64,000 bases of DNA, from the NCBI GenBank assembly GCA_037179385.1, contig CM074179.1, positions 37,747,224 to 37,811,223 on the forward strand. Direction: 5' to 3'. The stretch is from Holothuria scabra. Its lineage: Eukaryota > Echinodermata > Holothuroidea > Aspidochirotida > Holothuriidae. The notes beneath the pieces were generated by a model, which saw nothing but the letters and a program-made list of their open reading frames with translations, was not told where the DNA came from and made no database searches. Both the position numbers and the translations under genes were made by a program. Below, one piece after another: positions 36,678-49,138 of this stretch; the stretch's first letter is position 1; each line of letters begins with the position of its first letter.

Positions 36678-37102
36678 CTGAAATAAATAATTAATACACC
36701 TATAACAATATATACAATAGGATTTACGGTCAATGCTATGTCACCACTGAATAAACACGGCACAGAAGATATCTTTTATTATCATTAATTACTTTTTTAA
36801 GTTTTTGCAGATCTTCCGGCAATAGATTTTATTCTTAAATTAAATATAAGAAAAACTTTGGTTGTAATATGATTTGAACATTTGAAAGTTTATGTTCGTG
36901 AAAACTGTTATGTTTGAGCCTGAGAATATTTTTTTTCCAGATATCTGAAGCTAAGTTATAAATCATTCATTGACGAAAATGTTTCTTTAAACATTTAGCA
37001 GTAACGAAGAAATTATAAAGATAACTTTTACGTTTTATCCCGATATGCAATACGTAGGATAATTAGGGTTAGATAGAGTTTTACTGTAAAATTTCTAAAC
37101 AA
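36678..37102. other. Intron of the LRR-like gene, AT-rich
   Basis: Nothing recognised except the start of a reversed SINE tail near 37072. Confidence 0.5.
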
Positions 37103-37594
37103 TTGTTTTCAGTCAGGTCGGCCACGGTCGTAAGTAACATAATTAATTCTGACTTCATTGCAAATATCGAAGGGATATTACTAAAAGCACAAAGGATTAT
37201 GTACATAATTTATATTCTGTTTGAACACAAGGGAAAACATTACAAGCAAGCACAATTTATCTTTTCAGCATCCAATCACACATATTTCTCTCATATAGTA
37301 AAACTACCAACTATAAATAAAATGGCCAACCCTGAATACAAAGTGTCTGCAATGTCCCCCAATTCTTATGTTCTAATGAATCTTTTCGTGTTCCTGTTAT
37401 TCATTGCAGACAACATAATAGTAGTCACAAGTAATCTATCTTGTCATACTGTGTACATTAAATTTATTTTCATCACACAAAGTATAATAGCCTGCATGTT
37501 ACCTTCAACGTTTCTTGATCTAAGAACAGACACAGACTCAGCCTGGACGTATGGTGGCAGCAGACAGCCAAAGAACCTGATAGAAGAAAGATGA
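37103..37594 (+). other. 163-codon open frame of doubtful value
   Basis: This is an unusually long frame for this AT-rich DNA. It has one hydrophobic stretch (NLFVFLLFIADNIIVV) but no family motif, no clear splice or start context, and its first part overlaps a reversed SINE tail. It lies antisense in the intron of the minus-strand gene. Chance is the simplest explanation. Confidence 0.2.
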
Positions 37595-38099
37595 CACAGG
37601 GAAGGACCAGTAGATTATACATTTATACAAGAATATTTATAACCTAGGATAAAACTCTAGTTTTCGCTGTTAAAAATCAATGTATATAAATTAACAGAAT
37701 AAAAACAAGCAAATGTTTTTTCTTCCATCTTTATTTCCTTTTTGAATCTGGATTTCTTGCAGGAATATTTCAATCATCAGAATATTAACATGACAAAGCA
37801 AATGACATACCTTCAAATCTTGATAAGAAAAAGGAGGAAAATTTCGTTGAGGTGTTCAAATGAGTTAAGAATCAATTGGGTCAAATAGACCCACACAGAC
37901 CGAAAGGCGTCTTTTAAATTTAAATATTTAACTTTACCTTTTGATTTTTGTTTCCTCTTAAAAGATATATATTCGTCAGTTTGAAAAGCAAACTTAAACT
38001 TGTTATATAAAAGCAAGCATATAAATAAAGATTACAGAAAAGTTATCTGACAAATATTTGTCAGTATTTTTTTGTAATCATAATATTTCTCTTTATTTT
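37595..38099. other. Intronic AT-rich DNA
   Basis: No features recognised. Confidence 0.45.
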
Positions 38100-38645
38100 T
38101 TTCTGTAAATAAACAGCGATTTTTAAGTGTGTTCTTGCTAAAATAGATGAAATAACATTCAATTTTATCACTGCTGATCATTGTTATCTCCTCTGTTTAA
38201 AAGTCACTTTATTTTAGGTCGAAGGTTATTCAATTAGTATATGCCTTACGCTTTTTGCGAAATATTTTTTAAAGTTTTTTTATTCTTTTTTACATAAAGG
38301 TATCTTTCGTTAAATGTTTAGTGAATTTTATTTTGCTAGTTCATCACATGCAGTAGAGTAGTATACAACATTCAATATGTTTTACAGTACGTGACAGTGA
38401 TGAATAGCTTACGGTGTTGTATAAATAACTTGTCAATGTGCATGGTGTGATCTATTATTTGCCAATCTCTGACACACGCGAATTTCCACCTGTTGATCTA
38501 TTATTATGTAAATGAGCTACCTTTGTTTTTAGTTGCATACTGACAGTTGATGTAAAGGTCATTGACAGGTGTGTTGTGATTGTAAACAGTGTGTGTATTC
38601 ACTGTGCATGTATTGCTGTGTACTCTATTAAGGAGATAATATCTA
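38100..38645 (+). repeat. Diverged ~540-bp duplication, left copy
   Basis: This segment is repeated in direct orientation at 41290-41830. Shared phrases in the same order include TCATCACATGCAGTA, CAATATGTTTTACAGTA, CCACCTGTTGAT, GTAAATGAGC(T/C)ACCTTTGTTTT and GTGATTGTAAACAGTGT. Divergence is substantial, so the duplication is old. Confidence 0.8.
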
Positions 38646-39132
38646 GATATTCCCCGTATTGGGCTGTGTTTAGAATATTTTACAAACAGACAGTACAAAC
38701 AATTAAAATTCAGGGGAAATTTCTATAGCCTTCTAAGATAAGGCTAGCCAATCAGTTTAAGTCTGCAGTGCCAAGTTGGTTAGTTAGGTAGTAAGTGCGA
38801 TGGAGTTTTAGGGCTCAGTTTCAACCTGAAAGTTGCAAGTGGAGGAAAAACATGATTTAAAGTTGTATTTTTTTTTAATTTATGGGCATGGGGTCATTTA
38901 TTACAGGGCGAGGTGTGATACAATATTTACATTATTTACTAGAATGACAAATATCATTATTTTTTACTTTACAACACATATACACACTAAACCATCCTAC
39001 ACTATTTTGATTTATGGTTATGTTACCTTAATTTATTTTGGATGAAAAAAAAAAATAACTGACCAACTTTGTCGGTATTTTTCTGTTAACTTAATGTTTC
39101 CCATTATTTTTCTGTAAACTTGGGATGGTTAT

Positions 39133-41286
39133 CTTTCAGAAAAAGAATGCAGGGTTGCTATTTTTTCAATGGCGAATGATAAATCACCTGGAAGTGATGG
39201 TTTTTCTACAGATTTCTATAAAATTTTTTGGCCTTCTATTAAAAATTTCGTTGTTTCCTCGTTGAATTACGCACTTGATTATTCGAAGTTATTGGAAGAA
39301 CAAAGACACAGTGTAATAACATTAAATTTAAAGCAAAACAAAGACCCGTTATCACTTGGCATTTATCGCCCAATTTCAATTTTAAAGACGAATTATAAGA
39401 TTGAAGCCAAAGTACTTGCTACTCAACTTAAAGGTATTCTAAGTAATTTTATTAGTAACAACCAGACGGGTTTTCTTCAGAATCGCTTTATTGGTGAAAA
39501 TATTCGTTTCCTTTTGAACTGGATTGATTTAACTAATGAAAATTATATTCCAGGATTTATTTTTTCATTGATTTTGAGAAAGCTTTTGACTCCAAAGACT
39601 GGACTTTTATCCATAAAACGTTGGATTATTTTATCCGTAAAACGTTGGATTATTTTAAATTTAACGACAGCTTCAAAAATTGGATTCGAACTTTTTATTA
39701 AGGTTGTTCTGCATGTGCTTTTAATAATTGTTTTTCCACTGATTTTTTTCTTATTAGAAGAGGGATGCGTCAAGGGTGCCCTTTAAGCCCTTACTTATTT
39801 TATGGGCTGAAACTTTAGCCAGACAAACATTTATCAGTAATAATTTCAGGGGCATCAGTTTTTTTAAATAAAGAAAGTAAGATTCTTCAATACACAGACG
39901 ATACTGCTCGTTTTAATGAGCGTAGTCGTGGTTCTATTTCAGAAATGTTTATTATTTTGAATGGATTTGAGTACGCCTCTGGACTCAAGATAAACCTGAA
40001 CAAATCTCATCTCTTTCCTTTGGGCCCTCTAATTTCGAGTCCCCCTGAGTATCTAGGTGATTTCGGTTTAGACCTTTCTTTTGGTCCAATCAGGTTCCTT
40101 GGGATTAGTTTTAATCAAAATGGTGATGATCTTTTTAGATTAAACTACCTTCAGAAACTTTCAAAGCTTAAGAGTATTCATCATGGTTGGTGAGAGATGA
40201 GGGATTTAACGCCCATATGGAAAAATATTATTGTTAAATCTGTTGTACTTTCGCAACTTGTGTTTTTGTTTCACGTTTTGCCAGACCCACCTGTGAATTT
40301 TATTAAAGATGTTGAAAGATGCAATTTTTTATTTCATTTGGTCCGGTAATCCGGATAAAGTTAGGAGAAATACTATGAATAATTTTATTGAAAATGAAGG
40401 TCTCAAGGTTACACATGTTAGAAGCTTTATATCCGCTCTCAAAATTACCCGGGTCAAGAGATATAGGAATGAAAGTGACAGAACGTGGAAGTTATTTTTT
40501 AAATATTATTTACTTCGCTAAGTTGGAGAAAATATTGGAAAGGAAAGATGCAACGGAGCTGTCACTTCTAAGTCCGCATATATAAAATTAACTTCTCATA
40601 TTGTGTTACCTCCACGATCTTTGGTTAAATGGGGTGCGGAATTTAACTTTACAGAGGAAGAGTGGAATGTGATTTTTAAGATTCCTTTCTTTAATTTATC
40701 CGAAACAGATTATTTTCTGCCAATTTCGTTTCCTCCATAGAATTATCGGAACAAATAAGCTTTTATATTTAATAAATAAAGTCAATAGCCCTTTGTGTAA
40801 TTTTTGTGAAGCCGAAGTTTAAACTTTAGACAACTTATTTTGGAGCTGTCCTTTCACTTCATCGTTCCTTTTAGATACAAAACAAAATCTTTTGGAAGAA
40901 AATTTATCCTTTTAAAGAGATATTTCTTTTTCGGTTATAATATTCTTATCGACCATCCAATGAATTTTGTTATTCTTCATTGTAAATATTACATTTTTAG
41001 TTGCAGGCTTGGAAATCACAAGTCAAATATTTTTTATTTTTACCAAAAGTTAAGATTCATCTTGAAAGTAGAAGAATATATTTGTTCAAAAGACGGTACA
41101 TCCCGTAAACGTGTAAATAGGTACAAAGAAATTTGTAATTTTCTGACATATATATACTACACCTAGTAATTTGAAAAACGAATAATTGTGTTGTTTATAA
41201 TGTACAATTATTTCTTTGAAAGATCTGTACTTGTATTATAGCAACATGTTTTTTGATCTTGATAAAAATAAACGACGGAAAAAAAT
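39133..41286 (+). mobile_element. 5'-truncated L1/Tx1-like LINE, dead
   Basis: This is the reverse transcriptase part of a non-LTR retrotransposon. Motifs appear in the family's order: DKSPGSDGFSTDFYKIFW, YRPISILKTNYKIEAK, NNQTGFLQNRFIGENIRF, IDFEKAFD (shifted frame, near 39565), RRGMRQGCPLSPYLF (near 39760) and the catalytic YTDDT box (39891-39905). A C-terminal CNFC...LFWSC zinc-knuckle-like segment lies near 40800. Frameshifts and stops break it at least near 39565, 39797, 40190 and 40335. A 24-bp duplication sits at about 39608-39660. No endonuclease or first ORF is present. The 3' end has AAATAAA and a short A tract near 41280. It lies in the 6.3-kb intron of the LRR-like gene, antisense to it. 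Confidence 0.9.
39169..39786 (+). pseudogene. LINE reverse transcriptase, N-terminal frame
   Basis: This is the longest uninterrupted stretch of the LINE. Its first ~130 codons align by motif with the fingers region of L1-clade reverse transcriptases. The frame then departs from the expected catalytic region: the IDFEKAFD motif is present in the +1 frame, so the remaining codons here are out of frame. It cannot make a working enzyme. Confidence 0.85.
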
Positions 41287-41289
41287 TCT

Positions 41290-41830
41290 GTAAATTATCA
41301 GCGATGTTTAACAGTTTATTTGCTAACATAACATAAAATGTTATAACTGCCCAGGCCCCTGTAAAAAAGTCCAATTATTTCAACTGGAAGTGTATTCAAT
41401 TATTGTAAGCCTTAAAATTTTTGCCTCACATTTTCATAAATTTTTTCACATTAGAAATTTACGCAGTTTTCGTTAAATTTTCACTAGGTCATCACATGCA
41501 GTACAGAGTTGTATACAGCAGTCAATATGTTTTACAGTAGGCTACACGACAATGATGAATATCTCACAGTGTTGTATTATAACATAACCTTTCAATGTGT
41601 ACGGTGTGTTCTATTATTTGTCTTTCAAAGGCCAGTTTTTAACTGACGCACCTGTGTCTCCACCTGTTGATTTATAATTGTTATTGTAAATGAGCCACCT
41701 TTGTTTTCAGTTGTATATTTACAGGTGATGTTAAGGTCATGTAAAGTTTAATATCTTGTGATTGTAAACAGTGTTTTCATTCACTGTACGTACATGTGTT
41801 ACTGTGTACTGTGTTACATTTAGCAGTGAC
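41290..41830 (+). repeat. Diverged ~540-bp duplication, right copy
   Basis: This is the partner of 38100-38645, in the same orientation and about 3.2 kb away. It begins almost exactly where the LINE ends, so the LINE sits between the two copies. Confidence 0.8.
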
Positions 41831-42946
41831 AGATAGACAGCTAGATATAGGAACTTAATTTTCTGTTTCAGTATATTGTAATGTAAGGTTAGTTTAATTC
41901 TGTATAATGGCAAATAGATAAATGACATAAAGTTCAGAAGTGTGCATCTGTGTAGGGCAGACATAATGGTGGTGAGCATACAAATAAACAGTTTAGTTAC
42001 TTGTGATCAATATAAGAGTATTAGCATCTTGCATTTATCTTCAGGAAGAATGAAAAATAATTAACTAGTGACAGGTTTATTTTACCGAGAAATGTTTTTT
42101 ATCATCAAATTTGAAGTATCCCTGTTTATTTTGTATACATAAATTCTAATAATGGGAACTTTTAAGACTTGTTTTCTTTAAACAAATACCGTACGAAATT
42201 CATAGTCTTTTAGGAAATTTAATTAGCTACGTTTAAATCTTGAAGTAAAATCTTTTTAAGATAAATTATCTGTTTTATTTTGTTATCTTACTGCACTGTT
42301 CAGTTTATCGTAAATCAATATAGTGTCCATGATGGCTTTATAACCTTTACCTCCAGGCGCGATAATTTCCGTTTTTATCAAATACTTACGCTACTAAGTT
42401 CAATTGTCTTTTAAATCAAATTCCCACTGAATTTACTATTACCAACGGACAAGTCTGTTTCACAGTTTAAGCCTAAAATTAACGTTTGTGTACATTAAAA
42501 TAATCCATGATATTCCTCAGATGTTCTTTATGTATGTACTGTATGTCATTGTAAAAGTGTTTATCCAACAACAAACCTTAAAGTAACTATTTAAACAGTC
42601 CCTGAACCTAATAACATGTTTGCATTTACATAGAATTGATTATCCTACTGTACTTTTTTGTATTTTTATCAAATATTTTAGACTTCAAACAATATCTGAT
42701 AGTGATACTGTACTGTACTACACTGTCTCAAAAATGTTTCTCTGAATGTTTATCTATACAACAAATACCAACTAGTAATACTGTTACACGTTTTTATCGT
42801 AAAATTAACGTTTTTGTACACTAAAAGTCTCACAACGTAAACGTCAGTCCTTACTAAAATAACGTATCGATGACAAATAAACCACGACACCGATTAATTT
42901 CTGACAGTTTCATTTATATTACTTACATTTTAATTACAATACTTAC
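41831..42946. other. Intron of the LRR-like gene
   Basis: AT-rich sequence. The phrase TAAAATTAACGTTT(G/T)TGTACA is repeated at about 42474 and 42801, a weak local duplication. No exon was seen. Confidence 0.5.
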
Positions 42947-43164
42947 ATCAAATCCTTCAACGCCAGACACTTTGATGAATACTGTAAGATGCCTGTAAAT
43001 TCTTCTGATGTTATTTCTCTGCCTTCATCTCTAGTGTTTATCACTAGCTCGTTGAGTGTAGTGAGGACTGGTATAGAGAGATTGGATTTTAACTGGAGAT
43101 GATTCCCGCCACGCAGGTCCACTGTACTGTAGCAGTTAGTCAGACAAACACGTGAAATGGAAAT
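42947..43164 (-). CDS. LRR-like gene, 218-bp exon
   Basis: On the minus strand TTTACTTTACAG lies before the exon and GATTTGAT|GTAAGTATTG at its end, both near consensus. One frame is open throughout (72 codons plus two bases), entered in phase 0. It reads CLTNCYSTVDLRGGNHLQLK, then PVLTTLNELVINTRDEG, then EEFTGILQYSSKCLALKDL. The repeated L-spacing (LxxLxL, then CxxLxxL) resembles leucine-rich repeats, as found for example in NLR-type receptors. This rests on spacing, not on a search. It joins in phase to 36619-36677. No NACHT, TIR or kinase domain is visible, so the upstream part of the gene is unknown. Confidence 0.6.
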
Positions 43165-45690
43165 CTGTAAAGTAAAATAAAACAGAGGATTGGATTAAAA
43201 GAAGAAATATACAAGACATCTTTAGTGAATCGGAGGAAAGAAATATGAGAATTAAATGATAAAATGTGTCCGTGTTGATAAGAAAGACTTTTTATAGGAA
43301 GGAATGTTGACCTTGGAATGATAAAAGGTAATTAAAAGTCATTAGAAGAGATATAAAAGAAATATTTCAGGATTTTTGCAGGAATAAATATTATATTTGT
43401 GTTATTTAGTGCCGTTTTGTTCCACGGATTTTATAAGTTTTTTTTTTTTTTTTTTTTTTTTATTCTTTTTGGTAATTTGATTGTTTTTTCAAGGACTTAC
43501 AATTTTGGAATAATATATAGCAGTACTACTGTGGTAATTGTGACTATTTGGAAATAATGTTATGAACTGTCATAGCTTGAGTCAGATTGGGAAGGTTTCA
43601 AGCAAGAATTCGTTGGTAAAAAGGGGGTCGTTTTAATTTTATGAGAAAAATGTTTGAAATATTTGAGTTATTCTAATTACTATTATTTGAAATAGTTATA
43701 ATTACAAAAGTTAATTTTTAATTGACCTAAATAACCTGGAATATAACATATTTTACAATAAAATCAATTCTTTTTACTCTGATTGTAAACGATTTCATGT
43801 CTTACATTTTTTGGTTAAATTTCCTCTCTCTGTAGTCAATAAAAATCATTTTCGTAAGTTTTAAGATGTCAATACTACCCTATTATTGTCGTCTTTTTAT
43901 ATTTATATTTCAGAGGTTAAAAAGTATAACTAGTTTATTTTGTTACCAACCTGTTTCAAAATGAAGTTTTCTTCCTTTTTATTTGACCATTTCGGAAATG
44001 TTTCAAGTTAAATAGTACAGCAAGTGTTCCTAGTCGGGAATAAAATTTATTTCTCTTAAAATTGGTCCGTTTAAACTTAGCAACTAAACAATTCAAAAGT
44101 AAAAAATATCCATTCTGTAATATTTCATTTTGAAAGACATTTCTTAAGACATAGATCGGATTGTTGACCTATATTGATTAAACTTATCATGAGAAAAGCA
44201 AAACTTTAATTAACTTTCTCCCTGATAACGGTACGTCGACTCACATCGGCTACGGACAACCCCGGTAGCCTGGTTTTGGTTATACACGGAACATTTTACC
44301 AAAAATGGTTTCAAAACATTTCACGTCTAAATTTTAGAAAGATATGGAATTCCGCAGAAAAGGGGAAGGCGATAAAACTTTGAAAGGTCAAATCATGGAA
44401 AATACTTCAGTCTTCAAGATAAGAGCTCCATTGACAAATGTTGGTGTTTTTTTTTTTTTCACAGGGGTGTGTAAAAAGTATTTTACAAGTCTCATTCGGT
44501 CAAAATCTTTTGTCAAATTATCTATTGTGTAGCGCCATATCATAGTACAAAGAAAGGTTTGGAAAATTGCTTTTAAATCACTAAAATGATATTTCTCATA
44601 GCAGGCGTGATTAATATTAATCATCTTCTGGTTTGAAATTTTACGGTAAACTTTTTATACTTGATGTTAATGTATTAGTTTTATCTTGTCCATGATAACA
44701 GAAATGATTTTCTCACTTTTTTCGCTTTCCGGGGAAAACTGCCCTGCTCTTTTGTCCCTATACCCGCAGACCGCACACAACTTTATCATTTAGGGAGAAA
44801 ATATTTAATAAATTCAGCTATAAATTTTAACTTTACCACAGAAGACACAAGGAGAGGTCACCCTGACATCTATACGTCTGTGACACACGGAAAGTAAGAT
44901 GATCGAGTATTAACTTCCCCTAAATTCTAAGCAAATGTACCCTATTTGATCTTTTGACTTTCACAACTGAAAGAGAATGAATACTATAGAACTCTACTTA
45001 ATATGGATGCTATAAAATTTAGTAAAAAGTTGTAGGAGCGGTTAAAAGAATCGTACTTTTTTTTGAGGGGGGGGGGGGTGAGGGTGTTGCCCTATTAAGA
45101 AGCTATGTGAGTTATTAACAAAATCGAAGAAAGGATATTTTACCACGTTTTTTATAATCTCAGTTTGAACCCTGGTAACAATTAACTGTAGTCTGTGATG
45201 ACTGGTCTTAATTACTGTTTTAAATTGTAAATACGGTTTAGCAAAGAAAGTTAGGCCCCAAAGTTCACCTTCTTCTAAATTAAAGATAAATTCCGTTTAT
45301 TTATCACATAATTTAATTCAGTATTTTTCTTATAACTGGAATAAGCATGCTTGTAATGTTTGTTTGAATTAAGTTACATTTGGTCAACCATTTTAACTCA
45401 AACACAGGTCCAGCATCACGCTAATTTACTGCACAGTTAATTTCTTTTAATTAGGAGAAGCCGATCGCGGTCATTTTTCTGTGACTAAAGTAAGGCAAAA
45501 AATACCTGTATTTTCTCATTGGTAAAATTTGCTCTATTTTAAAAGTAATCTTCATTGCTGCTTAACACATATATGTTGACATAGATCCGGTCCTATCGTT
45601 TATTTCCATGAAAAATATTATTTTACATTTCTTATTTTTAGGGGGAGGGGGATCACTTTAACCGTGAAAGTCGTCTTTTACATATTTCCA
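43165..45690. other. Unannotated DNA upstream of the LRR-like exon
   Basis: A T23 tract is at about 43440-43462. A 41-bp minus-strand segment near 44833-44873, with CACAG before and GTAAAG after, is open but too short to judge. No other exon was recognised. Confidence 0.45.
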
Positions 45691-46300
45691 AGACATACTA
45701 GGTTACATGTCCAATGTTGATATAAGAGCCCACATTTTTACGCAAGCCTTGGGCCTTGTCACAGGCTCTGTCAATATTACAAGAGCGAGGTACTCGCGAA
45801 GTATTTTGATCACCGCGATCGCGCGAGGTCGACGGCGGGTAACCGTACCTAGGCCTGGACCTACCCCGCTAACAAAACGATTCCGGAACAGGGAGGATGA
45901 TTGCTACAACATTCGTTGCTTAACAGGTGTAGGTAATTTGTTCTGTGTTTTTCAATATAACACATTCTTGTTAGTGTGTAGTTAAATTTCTTTTAACTTA
46001 CTTCTCGGGATATTAGATGATGAAGTTACTAGATTTGTGTTCCAAAGTGTTTTTGAGAGTAGCAGAGGTCATATCACTACGTCAGAATCACATTGAATTT
46101 TTTTATTCTCTTTTTTTTCACACTTTTAGGTCATACGTTGAAGTCAGTAGGAACAGGCCCTCCACATGGGGAATGCCCATTTGCTAAGTTCTCCTGCCAT
46201 TTATACAACCACATTTCTGATAACATGGGATTGCTGAGGAGAAAAGTGACTGTTAAGTTAAAAATGAACAAAATACTGTTCATTAATGTGAAGATATGAT
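45690..46300 (+). other. Possible exon region, unassigned
   Basis: 45770-45870 is unusually rich in CpG (CGCGATCGCGCGAGGTCGACGG area). A frame after CACACTTTTAG at 46130 reads KSVGTGPPHGECPFAKFSCH and stops at 46299. Neither shows a known domain. It may be a gene fragment or a repeat. Confidence 0.2.
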
Positions 46301-47234
46301 GACTTATGGGCTTGCTTTCAAAGTTGACTGGTTGTTAAAAATGTAAAAACTTTACTCGCTCATATCTTTGGGACCCGACTTTACAACCTATGCGTTGCAT
46401 TTTTGTAACAATTTACTTCCCTGAAGTCCCCATTATAGAGGTCAGGCATGTCAAATCAGTTACAATTTTAGAACAATGGATGTCTGGACAGCAAATAGAG
46501 AGACAATGGCATACGTGCATGACCTCTCAGGCTATATGGTGGCATTTTAGGTATTAATACTGTATGCAGTACGTTCTTTACACCAATTACTCATTTTCTC
46601 ACACCGAAGTGACATACACGTCTTCAAGATTTTCTTACTTTATCTTCCTTCCTTTTTTATACGCAAATGATTCATATTAAGCTACAGTGAGCAATTTTTT
46701 GTGTAACTTTTCGGTGTGGTTAGAAATCATTTCATAAAGATAAGTTCTCCATTTAAGGGAAAAATACTTTTTTTCACTTTTGGGTTACTGCTTTGCCCCT
46801 GTTTTAAGTTTGCATGTTTCATTTGTTATCATTTGTTTCGATGTTCATCTGTTGTCAGTGGGGAAGTTGTTAGAAGTATTTATTAAGGATGTTTAAGTAC
46901 AGAAAAAGGTTGCATTTTGTTAATATTTCTGCCCTGTGGTGTTTTTTTCTTCTTTATTTTTATGTTGTTGTAACATATCATATTTATGTATGTTAACTTT
47001 GTGGCTCTTTTGCCAAGTGGAATAGAGTTAGTTGACAAATGAGAGTATCAAGTTTTCTTGTTATTCATATTTTGTCATTTCCATACACTTGATTATTAAG
47101 AATATCCATGCCAAATGAGGGTAACTAGGGTGATCTTTCAAGCAGTTATATGAAACAGTAAAGAGTAGAGATTAATAATAATTTCTGAGAAGGTTGGTTA
47201 GATTTGATCACTGAGTAGTTAATCCAATAGAATG
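46301..47234. other. Unannotated intergenic DNA
   Basis: Nothing recognised. Confidence 0.45.
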
Positions 47235-47430
47235 AACATTTTTAGTCTAATCGATTGATATTTTCAATCATTTCAGATTGAAAATAATGTGGACTGTAAT
47301 TTTCGATCAAATTTAGATTGACAACATCAATCTTTTAGATTGAAAATAATATTGACTGTTATTTTCAATTGAATTTAGATTGAAAATATTAATCCTCCAG
47401 ATTGATATTTTCAAATTTGAAATCACCGAC
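47235..47430. repeat. AT-rich repeats of GATTGAAAATAT
   Basis: The words (A)GATTGA(A)AAT and their complements alternate at least eight times, giving small inverted repeats such as ATTGATATTTTCAATCA. Confidence 0.6.
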
Positions 47431-47684
47431 GTTTCAAACTATTAAGACTAATTTCATTTTAATCCTACAAAGATTGAAAGTCAGTCTACGCCGATTGGTC
47501 CCTAATACAACTCTGAGAAAGATAAAAAATTCAATCTTAAAGATTGATCTTAGGAATTTAGACAGTAAGGCATACTTATGGGAAGAAATTCTCACATTGT
47601 ATCATTATGGAAATGAAAACAAAATACCAGCCTTACTTTACAGTTGCACGAGTTCGGCTCTAGAGGTTGGATATATGGGTGTCT

Positions 47685-47960
47685 ACCCGGACAACTTCCG
47701 CCAGGACAACTCCCACCGGACAATTCCTACCCGGACAACTCGCAACCGGACAATTCCCATCCGGGCACCTCCTACCCGGACAATTGCCAACTCGGACAAC
47801 TCCCACCCGGACAATTGAAAGCTCGGATAATTCCCACTCCGGACAATTCCCACCCGGGCACCTCCCACCGGGACAATTGCCAACCCGGACAACTCCCACC
47901 CGGACAATTAACATCCAGGCAATATTTAACCCGGACGATTAGCAAACCGGACCGTTGTTA
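47685..47960 (+). repeat. Minisatellite of CCCGGACAACTCCCAC units
   Basis: About 18 units of 14-17 bp follow the pattern CCCGGACAA(C/T)TCCCAC, with occasional CCCGGGCACCTCC variants at about every fifth to eighth unit. The period is close to 15, so several frames on both strands stay open (for example PDNSHPDN). These frames are by-products and not a gene. Confidence 0.85.
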
Positions 47961-48818
47961 CCCTAGCAGTGGTTACAGTTACATGTAGAGTGGTAATATG
48001 TGAATGAAAGAAAACCGGTCAGCACTAATTCTGAGTAGGATATGCTATGAAGAACAAGCGGATCCAGCATTTACCTAAGTTGGGGTTAGCAACGATAGGA
48101 AATCCAATATGCATTGTGATGAGCAAGCACGAGTTTGCACACATTTGGTGTGAGCGTTGGCAAAACCACAGTAAGGGTACATGGGAAAACTTGCTATTTT
48201 AGGGGATAAAGTATATTTCATATTTTCAAAACACACTGGGTCCATTCCCTAAAACACTTTTCTTCCATGGTGTATTAAATGTGAAGTTAATGTACTAGTA
48301 CGGGTCCAAACATTCTGGCCCTTTCAAAGGACTAGCTTCCTCATTAGCTGAGTGCAGTACATTAAGGTAGAGGGACTAGTTCATATGCCCCCTTTTTCTC
48401 TTCTGATGGATGAGAAGTGTTCTTCACGCTTCGTTTATAATGGCCTTAAAAATGTTCAAGAACGATGGGAGAACATGGAGAGGGCCCGTGAAAAGCTTCC
48501 TCTAAGTCTGAAAGAGGGCACTTGAAGTCAATAATCTTATTGCATTCGACGCGTGGTTTATCTAATACCACGCTTTCGGCGGGCATTTTCAGCCGGTCAC
48601 ATTTACGCCCATTGCTTGCAGTGGTCAATTCCAGGATAAATGTATTGGCAAGTTCAAAAGGAAAGACGCATGGTATTGAGCTGACCTAATCTTCAGAATT
48701 ATGTGATTTCGTCCTTTTATTATTTTTTTTTTCTTTTTTGTAAAAGGAACAGTATTTTTTTCTTTTTGAGGAAACGTTAGGCCGACTTCAAAACCTATTT
48801 GTTTCCGGCCAAACACTT
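47961..48818. other. Unannotated intergenic DNA
   Basis: Minus-strand frames at 48446-48628 and 48625-48816 have no motif and are not supported. Confidence 0.45.
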
Positions 48819-49138
48819 AAAGCGGCTCATTGAGTTGGTTCATGAAATTCAACAAGTTTTTCCAGACCTGTTAAATTTTCTTCACATACTAATGACAGAT
48901 GTTCAATCTTCGACAATTTCCGTTTCGAACATACAAATAAATTTTTTATGAGTGGGTACTTTACAGTTGAAGTCGGTTTTCCAACATTCGTGACCAGACA
49001 CTTTTTCAAAATATGTGACTGTGACTTTTGGACTTGAAACTTGTCTTGTAATGCTAACTATAGGCATTGTTATAATGGTAGTGACCTTTTGAGACTCTCA
49101 TTTAGTTACGTGATATCAACTCAATGAGCCTCTTCAAA
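48819..49138. mobile_element. ~320-bp MITE-like element
   Basis: AAGCGGCTCATTGAGTTG at 48819 is matched inverted by CAACTCAATGAGCCTCTT at 49121-49138. The minus-strand frame at 48827-49009 starts and stops inside these ends and, although it looks LRR-like by eye, most likely belongs to the element. Confidence 0.55.

Noticed and set aside
37103..37594. 163-codon frame as a membrane protein gene
   Set aside because: It overlaps a reversed SINE tail and has no start or splice support, so it is kept only as a doubtful frame.
47685..47960. CRISPR-like array
   Set aside because: The units are directly adjacent and degenerate, without unique spacers, and the genome is eukaryotic.
47402..47988. 138- and 114-codon frames with D-N-S-H-P repeats
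   Set aside because: They are produced by the ~15-bp minisatellite, which leaves several frames open on both strands.
48827..49009. LRR-like minus-strand frame as an exon of the LRR gene
   Set aside because: It lies inside matching inverted ends and no clean splice sites in phase were found.
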